A DNA stretch of 46,147 nucleotides from an uncultured Clostridium sp. (lineage in GTDB: Bacteria; Bacillota; Clostridia; TANB77; CAG-508). The notes below the pieces were generated by a model, which was not told the DNA's origin, made no database searches, and saw only the letters and a program-made list of their open reading frames with translations. Location of the stretch: assembly GCA_947565445.1 (NCBI GenBank), contig CANOGC010000005.1:1-46147 (forward strand), read 5' to 3'. Position 1 is the first letter of the stretch. Each line of letters starts with the position of its first letter. Position numbers and translations under genes: made by a program. Shown piece after piece: positions 26,044 to 35,640 of this stretch.

Positions 26044-26607
26044 TTGGAAGAAGAAGTTATTTTAAATAGGATTATTGAAGAAGCAAATAGTGAAGCAAAT
26101 TCAGTAATAGCTGAGGCAGAGCAAAAAGCCAAAAACATAGAAGAAGAAAATACAAAAAAGCAAGCAAAACAAGCAGAAGAGCAATTTGAAATAATGAAAC
26201 AAAAAGTTTTATTAGAATCTACTTCTGAAATTGAAAAAGCTGAATTTGAAGCAAAAAAAAGCGAACTTACTGAAAAAAAGAAAATAATTGAAATAGTAAA
26301 AGAAAAAGTAAAACAAAAAATTAAAGATTTAGATGAACAAAAATACATAGATTTAATAGATGAAAAAATAAAGAGATACAGAAATGAAAATGATGTAGAA
26401 ATATTATTACCAAAAAGATGTTATGAACAAATTAGTAAATTAGCTATAAGTTATGGAATGAAAACAGAACTAACACAAGAATTTGAAGCAGGTGTTATAG
26501 TTAAATGTGGAAACATAGAGTATAACTACGATTTTGAAGAAAACATAAAATTTATGGATGAAGAAATAGAAAAAGAAATTGATACTATTTTATTTAGCAA
26601 GATGTAG
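26044..26607 (+). CDS. ntpE: V-type ATPase subunit E (NtpE)
   Basis: A 187-residue stalk subunit: a long charged N-terminal helix rich in Ala, Glu and Lys (residues 5-100), then a globular C-terminal domain with DVEILLPKRCYEQISKLA and FEAGVIVKCGNIEYNYDFEE. That glycine-containing strand pattern is typical of the E subunit. The start is a TTG at 26044, 8 bases after AGGAG (26031-26035); another TTG at 26038 is too close to the ribosome binding site. The 90 bases before it contain small hairpins that may tune the E to K ratio. Confidence 0.88.
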   Translation: MEEEVILNRIIEEANSEANSVIAEAEQKAKNIEEENTKKQAKQAEEQFEIMKQKVLLESTSEIEKAEFEAKKSELTEKKKIIEIVKEKVKQKIKDLDEQKYIDLIDEKIKRYRNENDVEILLPKRCYEQISKLAISYGMKTELTQEFEAGVIVKCGNIEYNYDFEENIKFMDEEIEKEIDTILFSKM

Positions 26608-26616
26608 GAGGTTTAT

Positions 26617-27585
26617 ATGGAAAAAATATATCCTTATGCGGTAGCAAAAATAAGAGTAAAAGAAGGTCGTCTTTTAACTAAAGCAAACCTAGAAAACTTA
26701 GCTTCTGAAAAAAGTATAGATAGAATAGTATCAGTTTTAAGAGAAAGAGGATATGACTTCGATTTAGTTGCAAGATATGAAGATTATGGAACTGTTCTAA
26801 GAAAAACTCAAGAGGACTTATATAAACTTGTAAAAGAAATAATAGACGAAAAAGATATTGTAGATATATTTTTAAGTAAAAACGATTATTATAATATAAA
26901 ACTTATTTTAAAAAGCCAAATAGAAAATAAAGATTATAAAGAAAACTTAGTTGATACTGGAAGTATATCAAAAGAAGATATAGCAAGTATTATGGAAGAC
27001 GAAAAATATGATAGATTAGATGATACAACAAAAAATGCTATAGATGAAGCAAGAAAAATGTATGAAAAAACAAAAATGCCATTTGTAATAGATGCAATAT
27101 TAGATAGAGCATGTTTTAATAAAATGAGAAATCTAAGCAAAATAATAGATAATGAGTTTATATTAACATATATTACAAAGCTAATAGATATAACTAATAT
27201 ACAAGCATTTTTTAGAGTAAGAAAAATGTATAAAAAGCCTGAAATATTTGAAATATCATATATAGAAGGTGGAAAAATTAGTTTAGCTACATTTATGGAG
27301 AATTTTAACGAAGATGAACAAAACCTAAAATATAAGTTTATGGGATTTTCTGATACTATTGAGCAAGCTATATATAATTATAAAAATTTAGATATATTTT
27401 GCGATAATTATATGATGAATTACATGAAAGAAGCAAAGCTAAAATCACTTACAATAGAACCTATAGTAGCATATATATATGCTAAAAAAACAGAATTTAA
27501 AAATATAAGAATTATTTTTACAGGAAAACTTAATGGTATAAGCCCTGAAAAGATAAAAGAAAGGTTAAGGGAAAGTTATGTATAA
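26617..27585 (+). CDS. ntpC: V-type ATPase subunit C (NtpC, d-subunit)
   Basis: A 322-residue helical protein matching the C/d subunit that caps the rotor ring. It starts with YPYAVAKIRVKEGRLLT, the usual family opening, and ends with IRIIFTGKLNGISPEKIKERLRESYV, the family's closing pattern. The start is 9 bases after the ntpE stop, and the end overlaps ntpG by 8 bases. It couples the central shaft (subunits D and F/G) to the NtpK ring. A CGG triplet at 26639 is out of frame. Confidence 0.93.
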   Translation: MEKIYPYAVAKIRVKEGRLLTKANLENLASEKSIDRIVSVLRERGYDFDLVARYEDYGTVLRKTQEDLYKLVKEIIDEKDIVDIFLSKNDYYNIKLILKSQIENKDYKENLVDTGSISKEDIASIMEDEKYDRLDDTTKNAIDEARKMYEKTKMPFVIDAILDRACFNKMRNLSKIIDNEFILTYITKLIDITNIQAFFRVRKMYKKPEIFEISYIEGGKISLATFMENFNEDEQNLKYKFMGFSDTIEQAIYNYKNLDIFCDNYMMNYMKEAKLKSLTIEPIVAYIYAKKTEFKNIRIIFTGKLNGISPEKIKERLRESYV

Positions 27586-27895
27586 AATAGCAGTAGTAGG
27601 AGATAAAGAATCTATACTTGGATTTTCTGCTATAGGTATGGACATGTATCCAGCATATGAAGAAGAAGACATAAAAGAAATCATACCAAAACTAATAGAA
27701 GAAAACTATGCAATTATATATATAACAGAAAATGTAAGTATAAAAGCTGAAAAATATTTAGAAAAATTGAAAAATAATAAAATTCCAGCAATTGTAACAA
27801 TACCAAATAACTCTGGAAGTTTAGGGTATGGTGGCAAAAGAATAAAAGAGATGGTACAAAAAGCAGTTGGAATTGAAATTAACTTTAAAGACTAA
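27578..27895 (+). CDS. ntpG: V-type ATPase subunit F (NtpG)
   Basis: A 105-residue protein with the family's opening YKIAVVGDKESILGFSAIGMD and the closing IVTIPNNSGSLGYGGKRIKEMVQKAVGI. It is a small Rossmann-like subunit bound to the central rotor shaft with NtpD. It overlaps ntpC by 8 bases. In the E. hirae operon the same position is called ntpG; elsewhere this is atpF. Confidence 0.93.
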   Translation: MYKIAVVGDKESILGFSAIGMDMYPAYEEEDIKEIIPKLIEENYAIIYITENVSIKAEKYLEKLKNNKIPAIVTIPNNSGSLGYGGKRIKEMVQKAVGIEINFKD

Positions 27896-27916
27896 AAAAG
27901 AAAGGAAGGAAATACA

Positions 27917-29689
27917 TTGAAAGAAGGTATCATAACAAAGGTATCAGGACCATTAGTTATAGCAAAAGATATGGAAGATGCAAATATGTTTGATGTTGTA
28001 AAAGTATCAGACAAAAACTTAATTGGTGAAATTATTGGTATGAATGGCGAATATGCATCAATACAAGTATATGAAGAAACATCTGGTATTGGAGCAGGAG
28101 AAAAAATAGCAAAAACTGGTATGCCACTTAGTGTAGAATTAGGTCCAGGTATGTTAACATCAATATATGATGGAATTCAAAGACCTCTTGAAAAGATATA
28201 TAAAAAGTCAGGTAAAAATATTGAAAGAGGAATTGAAGTAAATAGTATAGATAGAGATAAAAAATGGACATTTAAACCTAAGAAAAATGTAGGAGATACA
28301 GTAGTTCCAGGAGATATTATAGGTGGAGTACAAGAAACAAAAGTAATAGAATGTAAAATAATGGTTCCTTATGGAATAGAGGGAATTATTAAAGATATTA
28401 AATCTGGTGAATATACAGTATGTGATACTATTTGTATTGTAGAAGACAAAAAAGGAAAATTACATGAAATCCAAATGCTACAAAAATGGCCAGTTAGAAA
28501 ATCAAGACCAGTAGCTAAAAAACTAAATCCAGATGATATGCTAGTAACAGGACAAAGGTCAATAGATACATTTTTCCCAATTGCAAAAGGTGGAACATGT
28601 GCAATACCAGGAGCATTTGGTAGTGGAAAAACAGTTATTCAACATCAACTTGCAAAATGGGCAGATGCAGATATAATCATTTATGTAGGTTGCGGGGAAC
28701 GTGGAAATGAAATGACAGAAGTTTTAACAGAATTTCCAAACTTAATAGACCCACGAACAAAAGATTCTTTAATGAATAGAACTGTATTAATTGCAAATAC
28801 ATCAGATATGCCAGTTGCAGCAAGGGAGGCATCAATTTATACAGGAATAACAATAGCAGAATTTTATAGAGATATGGGATATAATGTAGCACTTATGGCA
28901 GATTCTACTTCAAGATGGGCAGAAGCTTTAAGAGAAATGAGTGGTAGGTTAGAAGAAATGCCAGGGGAAGAGGGATACCCTGCATATTTAGGTTCAAGAA
29001 TAGCAGAATTTTATGAAAGAGCTGGAAAAGTACTTGCACTTGGAAATGATGAAAGAATAGGTACTCTTACAGTAATAGGTGCAGTATCACCAGCTGGAGG
29101 AGATATATCAGAACCAGTTAGCCAAAGTTCATTAAGAATAGTAAAAGTATTTTGGGGTCTTGATGCATCACTTGCAGCAAAAAGACATTTCCCATCTATA
29201 AACTGGCTTACAAGTTATTCATTATACAAAGAACAAGCAGAAGAATGGGAAAGAAATAATATAAGTGATGAATTTGTTAGCTTAAAAAATCAAGCAATGT
29301 CAATATTACAAGAAGAATCAAAACTTCAAGAAATTGTACAATTAGTAGGTATAGATGCAGTTTCTACTAAAGATAGAGTAACACTTGAAGTTGCAAGAAT
29401 TTTAAGAGAAGACTATCTAGCACAAGATGCTTTTGATGATGTAGATAGCTATACATCAAGTCATAAACAAGAAAGAATTTTAAAACTAATTTTTAAATTT
29501 TATGAAAAAATAGCAAAAGCAACTGAAGCAGGAGTAAATGTAGAAGAATACATAAAATTACCATTTGTTTCAAGAATTGGTAAAGTAAAATTTGTAGAAG
29601 AATCTATAGCAGATAAAGAATTTGATGATATTGAAAAAGCAATGGTTACAGAAACTGATGAAATAATAAGTAAAGGAGGTCTAGTTTAA
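27917..29689 (+). CDS. ntpA: V-type ATPase catalytic subunit A (NtpA)
   Basis: A 590-residue catalytic subunit. The beta-barrel N-terminus ([16 protein letters not shown]) is followed by the A-specific bulge, then the P-loop [18 protein letters not shown] near residue 231. [13 protein letters not shown] and [34 protein letters not shown] contain the catalytic glutamate and Walker B. It uses a TTG start at 27917 behind AAAGGAAGGA. ntpB starts on the next base after its stop. A CGG triplet at 28693 (TGC GGG) is out of frame. Confidence 0.98.
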   Translation: MKEGIITKVSGPLVIAKDMEDANMFDVVKVSDKNLIGEIIGMNGEYASIQVYEETSGIGAGEKIAKTGMPLSVELGPGMLTSIYDGIQRPLEKIYKKSGKNIERGIEVNSIDRDKKWTFKPKKNVGDTVVPGDIIGGVQETKVIECKIMVPYGIEGIIKDIKSGEYTVCDTICIVEDKKGKLHEIQMLQKWPVRKSRPVAKKLNPDDMLVTGQRSIDTFFPIAKGGTCAIPGAFGSGKTVIQHQLAKWADADIIIYVGCGERGNEMTEVLTEFPNLIDPRTKDSLMNRTVLIANTSDMPVAAREASIYTGITIAEFYRDMGYNVALMADSTSRWAEALREMSGRLEEMPGEEGYPAYLGSRIAEFYERAGKVLALGNDERIGTLTVIGAVSPAGGDISEPVSQSSLRIVKVFWGLDASLAAKRHFPSINWLTSYSLYKEQAEEWERNNISDEFVSLKNQAMSILQEESKLQEIVQLVGIDAVSTKDRVTLEVARILREDYLAQDAFDDVDSYTSSHKQERILKLIFKFYEKIAKATEAGVNVEEYIKLPFVSRIGKVKFVEESIADKEFDDIEKAMVTETDEIISKGGLV

Positions 29690-31063
29690 ATGATAAAAGA
29701 ATATAAAACCATAAAAGAAACACAAGGACCTTTAATGCTTGTTGAACATGTAGAAAATGTAAAATATGATGAAATTGGAGAAATAAAACTTCAAAATGGA
29801 GAAACAAGGCTATGTAAAGTATTAGAAGTAAGAGAAGATGCAGCACTTGTTCAATTATTTGAAAGCAGTTCTGGAATCAATTTAAAAGAATCAAAAGTTA
29901 GATTTTTAGGAAAAGGCTTAGAATTTGGTGTATCTAAAGATATTTTAGGTAGAGTATTTAATGGTATGGGTAAACCAATAGATGGAATGCCTAATGTAAT
30001 ACCAGATAAAAAAGTAGATATAAATGGAAAACCAATAAACCCAGCAGCCAGAATATTTCCATCAGAATTTATTCAAACAGGAGTATCTTCAATAGATGGA
30101 TTAAATACACTTGTAATTGGGCAAAAATTACCTATATTTTCTGGTTCAGGTCTTCCACATGCAGAACTTGCAGTTCAAATTGCAAGACAAGCAAAAGTAT
30201 TAAAAAAAGATTCAAAATTTGCCGTAGTATTTGCTGCTATGGGAATTCCTTTTGAAGATGCTGAATTCTTTAAAAATAGTTTAAAACAAACAGGTGCAAT
30301 TAATAGGTCTGTAATGTTTATTAACCTTGCAAATGACCCAGCAGTAGAACGTATTTCAACACCTCGTATGGCATTAACTGCTGCCGAATATTTAGCATAT
30401 GAGCAAGATATGCAAGTTTTAGTAATTATGACAGATATGACAAACTATGCAGAATCTTTACGTGAAGTTTCTGCTGCAAGAAAGGAAATACCAGGAAGAA
30501 GAGCATATCCAGGGTATTTATATACAGATTTATCTACAATTTATGAACGTGCAGGAAAAATAAAAGGTAAGGAGGGTTCTATAACAATGATACCTATCCT
30601 AACAATGCCAGAAGATGATAAAACACACCCAGTACCAGATTTAACAGGATATATAACAGAAGGACAAATAGTTTTAAATAGGGACTTAAATAAAAGAGGA
30701 ATGACACCACCAGTAGATGTACTTCTTTCATTATCTCGTTTAAAAAATGAAGGTATAGGAAAAGATAAAACAAGAGAAGACCATTCTGGTGTACTAAATC
30801 AATTATTTGCAGCATATGCACGTGGAAAAGATGCAAAAGAATTGATGGCAATATTAGGTGAAAGTGCACTTTCAGAACTTGATAGAATTTATGCAAGTTT
30901 TGCAGATGATTTTGAAAGAGAATTTATTGCACAAGGTTTTGAAACAGATAGAAGTATTGATGAAACATTAAATATTGGTTGGAAATTATTATCAAACTTA
31001 CCAAAACAAGAATTAAAACGTATTAAAGATATTTATATTGATAAATATTATATAGAAAAATAG
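29690..31063 (+). CDS. ntpB: V-type ATPase subunit B (NtpB)
   Basis: A 457-residue regulatory subunit, paralogous to A but without a complete P-loop ([21 protein letters not shown] replaces it near residue 150). [35 protein letters not shown] near residue 250 and the arginine-finger region [22 protein letters not shown] are diagnostic. It alternates with NtpA in the A3B3 head. AAAGGAGG (29672-29679) serves as ribosome binding site inside the end of ntpA. Confidence 0.98.
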   Translation: MIKEYKTIKETQGPLMLVEHVENVKYDEIGEIKLQNGETRLCKVLEVREDAALVQLFESSSGINLKESKVRFLGKGLEFGVSKDILGRVFNGMGKPIDGMPNVIPDKKVDINGKPINPAARIFPSEFIQTGVSSIDGLNTLVIGQKLPIFSGSGLPHAELAVQIARQAKVLKKDSKFAVVFAAMGIPFEDAEFFKNSLKQTGAINRSVMFINLANDPAVERISTPRMALTAAEYLAYEQDMQVLVIMTDMTNYAESLREVSAARKEIPGRRAYPGYLYTDLSTIYERAGKIKGKEGSITMIPILTMPEDDKTHPVPDLTGYITEGQIVLNRDLNKRGMTPPVDVLLSLSRLKNEGIGKDKTREDHSGVLNQLFAAYARGKDAKELMAILGESALSELDRIYASFADDFEREFIAQGFETDRSIDETLNIGWKLLSNLPKQELKRIKDIYIDKYYIEK

Positions 31064-31079
31064 AAAGGAATAGAGATAT

Positions 31080-31721
31080 ATGGCAGTATTAAATGTAAAT
31101 TTAACTCGTATAGAAAGTATCAATATGAAAAAATCTTTAAAAACTGCACAAAGAGGACATAAGCTTTTAAAAGATAAATTAGATGAACTTGTAAAAAAAT
31201 TACTTGAACTTGTAAGAGAAAACCAAAAATTACGTAAAAAAACTGATGAAATGTTACAAAATGCATATCAAAATTTTATGCTTGCTAAAGCAGTAATAGG
31301 TGAGCAATATATAGAAGAAGCATTAGTAATTCCAAACCAGTCAGTTTCAGTAGATATTGGTGAAAAAAGCATAATGAGTGTAAAGATACCAGAGTTTAAT
31401 TTTAAAAAGCTAACAAATTCAATTGATGATGAAGAAAGTAAAGTACTTTATGGCTTTGCATATACTACATCAGAATTAGATAAAGCAATTGAAAGCTTTT
31501 CAGAAGTTTCAGAAAGCTTATTAGAACTTGCGCAAAATGAAAAGGCAATAGAACTAATTTCAGCAGAAATTGAGAAAACAAGAAGAAGAGTTAATGCAAT
31601 AGAAAATGTTACAATTCCTAATTATATTGATACAATAAAATATATTGGGCTAAAACTATCAGAAGATGAAAGAGCATCAACATCAAGACTTATGAAAATA
31701 AAAGAAATGCTAGTAAAATAA
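31080..31721 (+). CDS. ntpD: V-type ATPase subunit D (NtpD)
   Basis: A 213-residue central-shaft subunit. It begins with NVNLTRIESINMKKSLKTAQRGHKLLKDKLDELV and ends with RRRVNAIENVTIPNYIDTIKYI and LSEDERASTSRLMKIK, the paired terminal helices that form the rotating coiled coil. It is the last ntp gene here. The E. hirae operon continues with ntpH and ntpJ, which are absent; a terminator follows. Confidence 0.96.
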   Translation: MAVLNVNLTRIESINMKKSLKTAQRGHKLLKDKLDELVKKLLELVRENQKLRKKTDEMLQNAYQNFMLAKAVIGEQYIEEALVIPNQSVSVDIGEKSIMSVKIPEFNFKKLTNSIDDEESKVLYGFAYTTSELDKAIESFSEVSESLLELAQNEKAIELISAEIEKTRRRVNAIENVTIPNYIDTIKYIGLKLSEDERASTSRLMKIKEMLVK

Positions 31722-31732
31722 AACTCTAAACA

Positions 31733-31760
31733 AAAAACTCCATATTTAGTGGAGTTTTTT
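31733..31760 (+). terminator. Terminator of the V-type ATPase operon
   Basis: AAAAACTCCA (31733-31742) pairs with TGGAGTTTTT (about 31750-31759) over a 7-base loop, with a T run. Flanking CTCTAA and TTAGAG can extend the stem. Confidence 0.88.
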
Positions 31761-31876
31761 GCTTAGAGAAAAGAGTACAAATTTATGAAATATGCTATGA
31801 AAAAAAGTTAAAATGAAATAAAAATAGAAGTCATAAATATTAAGATAAAAGCATATTATATAATAGGGGGTATAGT

Positions 31877-32236
31877 ATGTACTTTATCAATAAGGAACAT
31901 GAATATTTTTACAATAAAAAAATAGGACAGGTTAAGAAAAAAGATATATATATAGATAGTTTAATTTATTTATTATCTAGTAACAAGGAAACTAGAAATA
32001 ATTTTGAAGAAATATATAGCCTTAAAAACAATACAATAAATATATATAGTTTAAAAGCACCTTGGCAAACAGGGACAAGTATAAATATATGTAGACTAGC
32101 ATTTAACTTATTTGGAGAAGTAACATCAGATAATATAGAAAAAGAAACAAGCTATTTATATACAGTTAGTAGTATTTTTAAAAATATAGATATAAATATT
32201 GGTACAGAAGTATTGAAAATTATGTATACTTATTGA
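31877..32236 (+). CDS. DUF6075-like protein
   Basis: A 119-residue soluble protein starting FINKEHEYFYNKK, with ETRNNFEEIYSLKNNTINIYSL and the hallmark PWQTGTSINICRLAFNLFGE near residue 62. This order matches DUF6075 proteins of Clostridia and their phages; no function is known. AGGGGG (31865-31870) is the ribosome binding site. It precedes the Wadjet operon, which has its own promoter, so a shared role is only possible. Confidence 0.65.
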   Translation: MYFINKEHEYFYNKKIGQVKKKDIYIDSLIYLLSSNKETRNNFEEIYSLKNNTINIYSLKAPWQTGTSINICRLAFNLFGEVTSDNIEKETSYLYTVSSIFKNIDINIGTEVLKIMYTY

Positions 32237-32261
32237 AATATGTTTATAAAAGTGATATAAT
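32233..32261 (+). promoter_or_regulatory. Promoter of the Wadjet operon
   Basis: TTGAAA (32233-32238) and TATAAT (32256-32261), 17 bases apart, upstream of jetD. Confidence 0.6.
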
Positions 32262-32307
32262 AATAAAAATTAAGCAATATTTTTGATAATAAGGAGCAAT
32301 AATTTCA

Positions 32308-33361
32308 ATGAATCAAAAAATGGACAAAGATATAACTACAAAATTAAAAAATAATACCAAAACATATATCACACTAGAAGAAATAGAAAAAATATTGAAT
32401 AAAGAAATTAGATATTTAGAACTTGTTAATATTATTAAACAGTTTATTAGTGATGGAATTTTAAAAGCCGTTCGGAAAGGATAAGAATGGTAAAATTCCA
32501 TCGCTTTTTTTAAAGTATAAAATAATGAAATCATCAGAGCAAGAAACAAATTATGACAGAGAGATACGAACTTTATGTGATTTAATAAATATAGAAGAAT
32601 ACTTAAATAAACCTAGTATTTATGAAAAACATCGTGAACTATTACTTCCATTAAATACATTTTTAATAAAAAACAGAAAAGATTTAGATATACCAATTTC
32701 TAAAAATGAAAGAGCTTATCAAATTTGGAATGATGAAAAAATGTTAGATGACTCGTTATGTAAGAGTATAGTGAAATGGAATAGATTAGAAGAAAAATTG
32801 AACTATTATTTAACGCCAGAACCATTTTTTGATTATATTCATTGTAAAAAGGAAAAAATGAATATATTAATAGTTGAAAATAAAGATACTTGGTATAGTT
32901 TAAGAAAAATAATAAATAGTTTAAAAAATGAGTGTTATTTGTGTGATATAGAAATAGATGGAGTGTTGTATGGAGAGGGAAATAAAATTACAAAGGAAAA
33001 AGCATTAGAAGAATACGAAAACGAGGTAATACAAAGGAAATGTTCTTTTTTATATTGGGGAGATTTAGATTATACAGGAATTGAAATGTATGAGAGGGTT
33101 GTCAATCAAAATAAAAATGCCGAAATTAGTTTATTTACTAAAATATATGAAATAATGATAGATGCAAAAGATTTAGACTTATTAGGAAAGATAAAACATA
33201 ATCAAAATAACAATATATCATTAGAATTATTTATAGATTCATTTGACAAAAAGTACCAAGAAAGAATAAAATATATGCTAAATAAGAATTCTTATATTCC
33301 ACAAGAAATTATAAATGCAGCAATTTTAAAAAATATATGTAAAGAAAAGGAAATATTATAA
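32308..33361 (+). CDS. jetD: Wadjet JetD, TOPRIM nuclease, read through one +1 frameshift
   Basis: JetD is the TOPRIM-fold subunit that cuts plasmid DNA trapped by the Wadjet SMC complex. A 58-codon ORF (32308-32484) encodes a winged-helix-like start (TYITLEEIEKIL, LVNIIKQFISDGILKAV). The next frame continues GKDKNGKIPSLFLKYKI into the rest. The TOPRIM glutamate lies in NILIVENKDTW and the DxD pair in YWGDLDYTGIEMYERV. The junction is an in-frame CGG (32473-32475); dropping the C gives one 350-residue protein of normal JetD length. Without the shift the first ORF ends two codons after the CGG. The downstream ORF has an internal ATG (32525) but lacks the DNA-binding start. AAGGAG lies at 32290-32295. 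Confidence 0.82.
32473..32475 (+). other. +1 frameshift site: in-frame CGG in jetD
   Basis: Frame AAA GCC GTT CGG AAA GGA TAA; a +1 shift gives GTT then GGA (Gly) AAG GAT AAG AAT. It is the only in-frame CGG in the gene, two codons before a stop. Confidence 0.8.
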
Positions 33362-33362
33362 T

Positions 33363-34970
33363 ATGCTAGAATATTTAGAAGGTTTTGAAAAGAGAATGGA
33401 ATTTTTTGCAATTGTAGAATCAATTGCAAAAAGAAGAAATAGAACAGATAAAATAGAGAATTTATTTGAGGAGGATCAATTAGACAATATTATAATGACA
33501 GTGTTAGTTTATATTATGGAAGTTACCCTAACAGAAGAACAAGAATGTACATTAGAAAGTATTATACAATTCGTAAAAACAATATTACCGTATTATCAGA
33601 AACGTGTATCATTTGAAGAAGCAGAGGAAATAACAAGATATATAGTAAAAGATATTTTACAAAATAGAGGAAATAAACGTGAATATAAAGTTATGGGCTA
33701 TGAAAGTGGATATAAATCAATTCCAATAAGATTAGTAGCAGATAAAATTAATGAGAATAATAAGATTATTTTTGAACTAACAAAGCAAGGATATGATTTT
33801 TTATTTCGTACAAAAGAGGTGGAAGATGAACTAGGGTTTGAAATAGAAGAAATAAAATTAAAAATGCTAATAAAAAAGAAAAATTATCAAGGAGCGATTA
33901 GTCAAAGTAGAGAAATAATAAGAAGACTAAGAAATCAAAAAATAGATTTTTTACAATTTGAAGATAAACTAAAGTCAAATATAAATAATATATCAAGTGC
34001 AGAATATGAAAATTTAGTAAACAAAAATAATAGTATAATGCAAGATGGATATAAAGAAATGAAAAAAATAGATGATCTTATTACAAAGGCAAAAGAGCAT
34101 TTAGAACAAGAAGAAAGCAAACATGATGAATTAGATGAAAGTGTAAAAAAGGCAAAAAGAGAAGTTTACACAATTAGTCAAAATGTAAAACAAGCATTAC
34201 GATATCAGAGACAATTATTAGTACAAGGTCAAAAATTAAAAAAATTGTATTTACAAATACTAGAAGATACTATGAGTTTCACTATAAAGAAAAGATATAA
34301 TTTTGAAGAACAAATATTAAGACCATTAGAAAAAGTCCAATTAAAAAATACAAAACAAGTATATAAAATCTATGAGGGATTGGTAAACCCTTTATTTTTG
34401 GCAGGAGCATATAAAAGACTAAATTTGAATTTACTATATGATAGCCAATCTAAAATAAAAGCTACAGAAGAAGACTTTGCAAGGCAGGCAGAAGAATATG
34501 AGGATAATGAAAAGCAAAGAGAAGAAATACAAAGAAGAAATGAAATCCATATAGAAATAGTTGAAGAATTATTTGACTTTATGGCTGAAGAAAGAGAAAG
34601 TTTTAAACTCTCTGAATGGTTTAGTAGTTTAGGAGAAGATAAAAAAATAAAATACACAGAAAATAAAATTGTATTTTTAGCATTATTAAAATTATATGAA
34701 ATACAAAATATATCTATTTCAGAGTTTTTGCAAGAAGAAGCGGTGAATGAAAATTGTAATGGAGAGTTTGACTTGTCCTATTGCCTATATATAATTTTGA
34801 AACAAAAGAAACGTAAATTTGACTTTGATGGTATAAAAATAGAAAAACTTGATACTGTTTTTAAATTTTGTACTCAAAGTGAAGATATGAAAGAAGAGAT
34901 AGAAATTAATGATATGAAAATTATTAGAATAGGAGAAAAATATGTTAGAGGAAGCACTGAGAATTTATAA
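33363..34970 (+). CDS. jetA: Wadjet JetA (MksF-like kleisin)
   Basis: A 535-residue protein matching the JetA/MksF kleisin-type subunit by size, order and pattern. An N-terminal helical dimerisation/winged-helix part (residues 1-180) includes RFTKEVEDELGFEIEE-like sequence near residue 155. A long coiled coil (about 190-330) is followed by a C-terminal helical and acidic region. It bridges the JetC ATPase heads. It starts two bases after jetD, and jetB begins 29 bases before its end. Sequence motifs are weak in this family, so the call relies on the four-gene context. A CGG triplet at 34741 is out of frame. Confidence 0.82.
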   Translation: MLEYLEGFEKRMEFFAIVESIAKRRNRTDKIENLFEEDQLDNIIMTVLVYIMEVTLTEEQECTLESIIQFVKTILPYYQKRVSFEEAEEITRYIVKDILQNRGNKREYKVMGYESGYKSIPIRLVADKINENNKIIFELTKQGYDFLFRTKEVEDELGFEIEEIKLKMLIKKKNYQGAISQSREIIRRLRNQKIDFLQFEDKLKSNINNISSAEYENLVNKNNSIMQDGYKEMKKIDDLITKAKEHLEQEESKHDELDESVKKAKREVYTISQNVKQALRYQRQLLVQGQKLKKLYLQILEDTMSFTIKKRYNFEEQILRPLEKVQLKNTKQVYKIYEGLVNPLFLAGAYKRLNLNLLYDSQSKIKATEEDFARQAEEYEDNEKQREEIQRRNEIHIEIVEELFDFMAEERESFKLSEWFSSLGEDKKIKYTENKIVFLALLKLYEIQNISISEFLQEEAVNENCNGEFDLSYCLYIILKQKKRKFDFDGIKIEKLDTVFKFCTQSEDMKEEIEINDMKIIRIGEKYVRGSTENL

Positions 34971-35640
34971 AAAATTATTAGAACAAGGAGAAATTAGAAA
35001 AGGACAAGATAAAGAACTTTTTGAACATTATACAGAAAATTTAGAAGTAAGAGAAATTTTAGCGAGTTTTGAAAGAGAATTAGATTTTAAAATTGTCGAA
35101 GTTCCAAGAACCATATATTTTGTACCAAATATTGAAAATAAAATACTTAGTTTTTCATTAAGAGAACTAAGAGAAACTATTAAACCAGATGCTAAACTAA
35201 TAGATAGCTTTTTAATTTGCTATATTATAATGTTTATTCTATATTTGTTCTATGGTGGAAAAAATACAGATCCAAAACAAGCCGAGTTTTTGCAATTAAA
35301 AGATATTGTTCAAGCATTAGATGATAAATTTAGTAAAGTTGATGAAGATGCTAAAAGATTGTTAGAAGAAGATTATTCAATCAATTTCCAAAATATTACT
35401 GATGAATGGCATGCCAAACAAGTAGATGGAGTTGGAAGAAATACAAGAAAGTATATGGTAAAAAAGGCTTGTGATATATTAGAAAAAGAAAAACTGGTAT
35501 TTTATCCAAATGGAGAAAAAGATATAGAAATAAGGCCAGAAGAAAAGTTAGATAACTTAATGAGATATTATTATTTGCTAGAAGATAGGATTAAAGAGAT
35601 TAATCAAATATTTATGATTGGAGATGATAATAATGCCTAA
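34942..35640 (+). CDS. jetB: Wadjet JetB (MksE-like)
   Basis: A 232-residue protein in the position of JetB/MksE, a tandem winged-helix partner of the kleisin. DFKIVEVPRTIYFVPNIENKILSFSLRELRETI near residues 45-80 and DEWHAKQVDGVGRNTRKYMVKKACDILEKEKLVFYPNGEKDIEI near residues 155-200 look like the two winged helices. It overlaps jetA by 29 bases and jetC by 8, so translation is probably coupled. Confidence 0.8.
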   Translation: MLEEALRIYKKLLEQGEIRKGQDKELFEHYTENLEVREILASFERELDFKIVEVPRTIYFVPNIENKILSFSLRELRETIKPDAKLIDSFLICYIIMFILYLFYGGKNTDPKQAEFLQLKDIVQALDDKFSKVDEDAKRLLEEDYSINFQNITDEWHAKQVDGVGRNTRKYMVKKACDILEKEKLVFYPNGEKDIEIRPEEKLDNLMRYYYLLEDRIKEINQIFMIGDDNNA

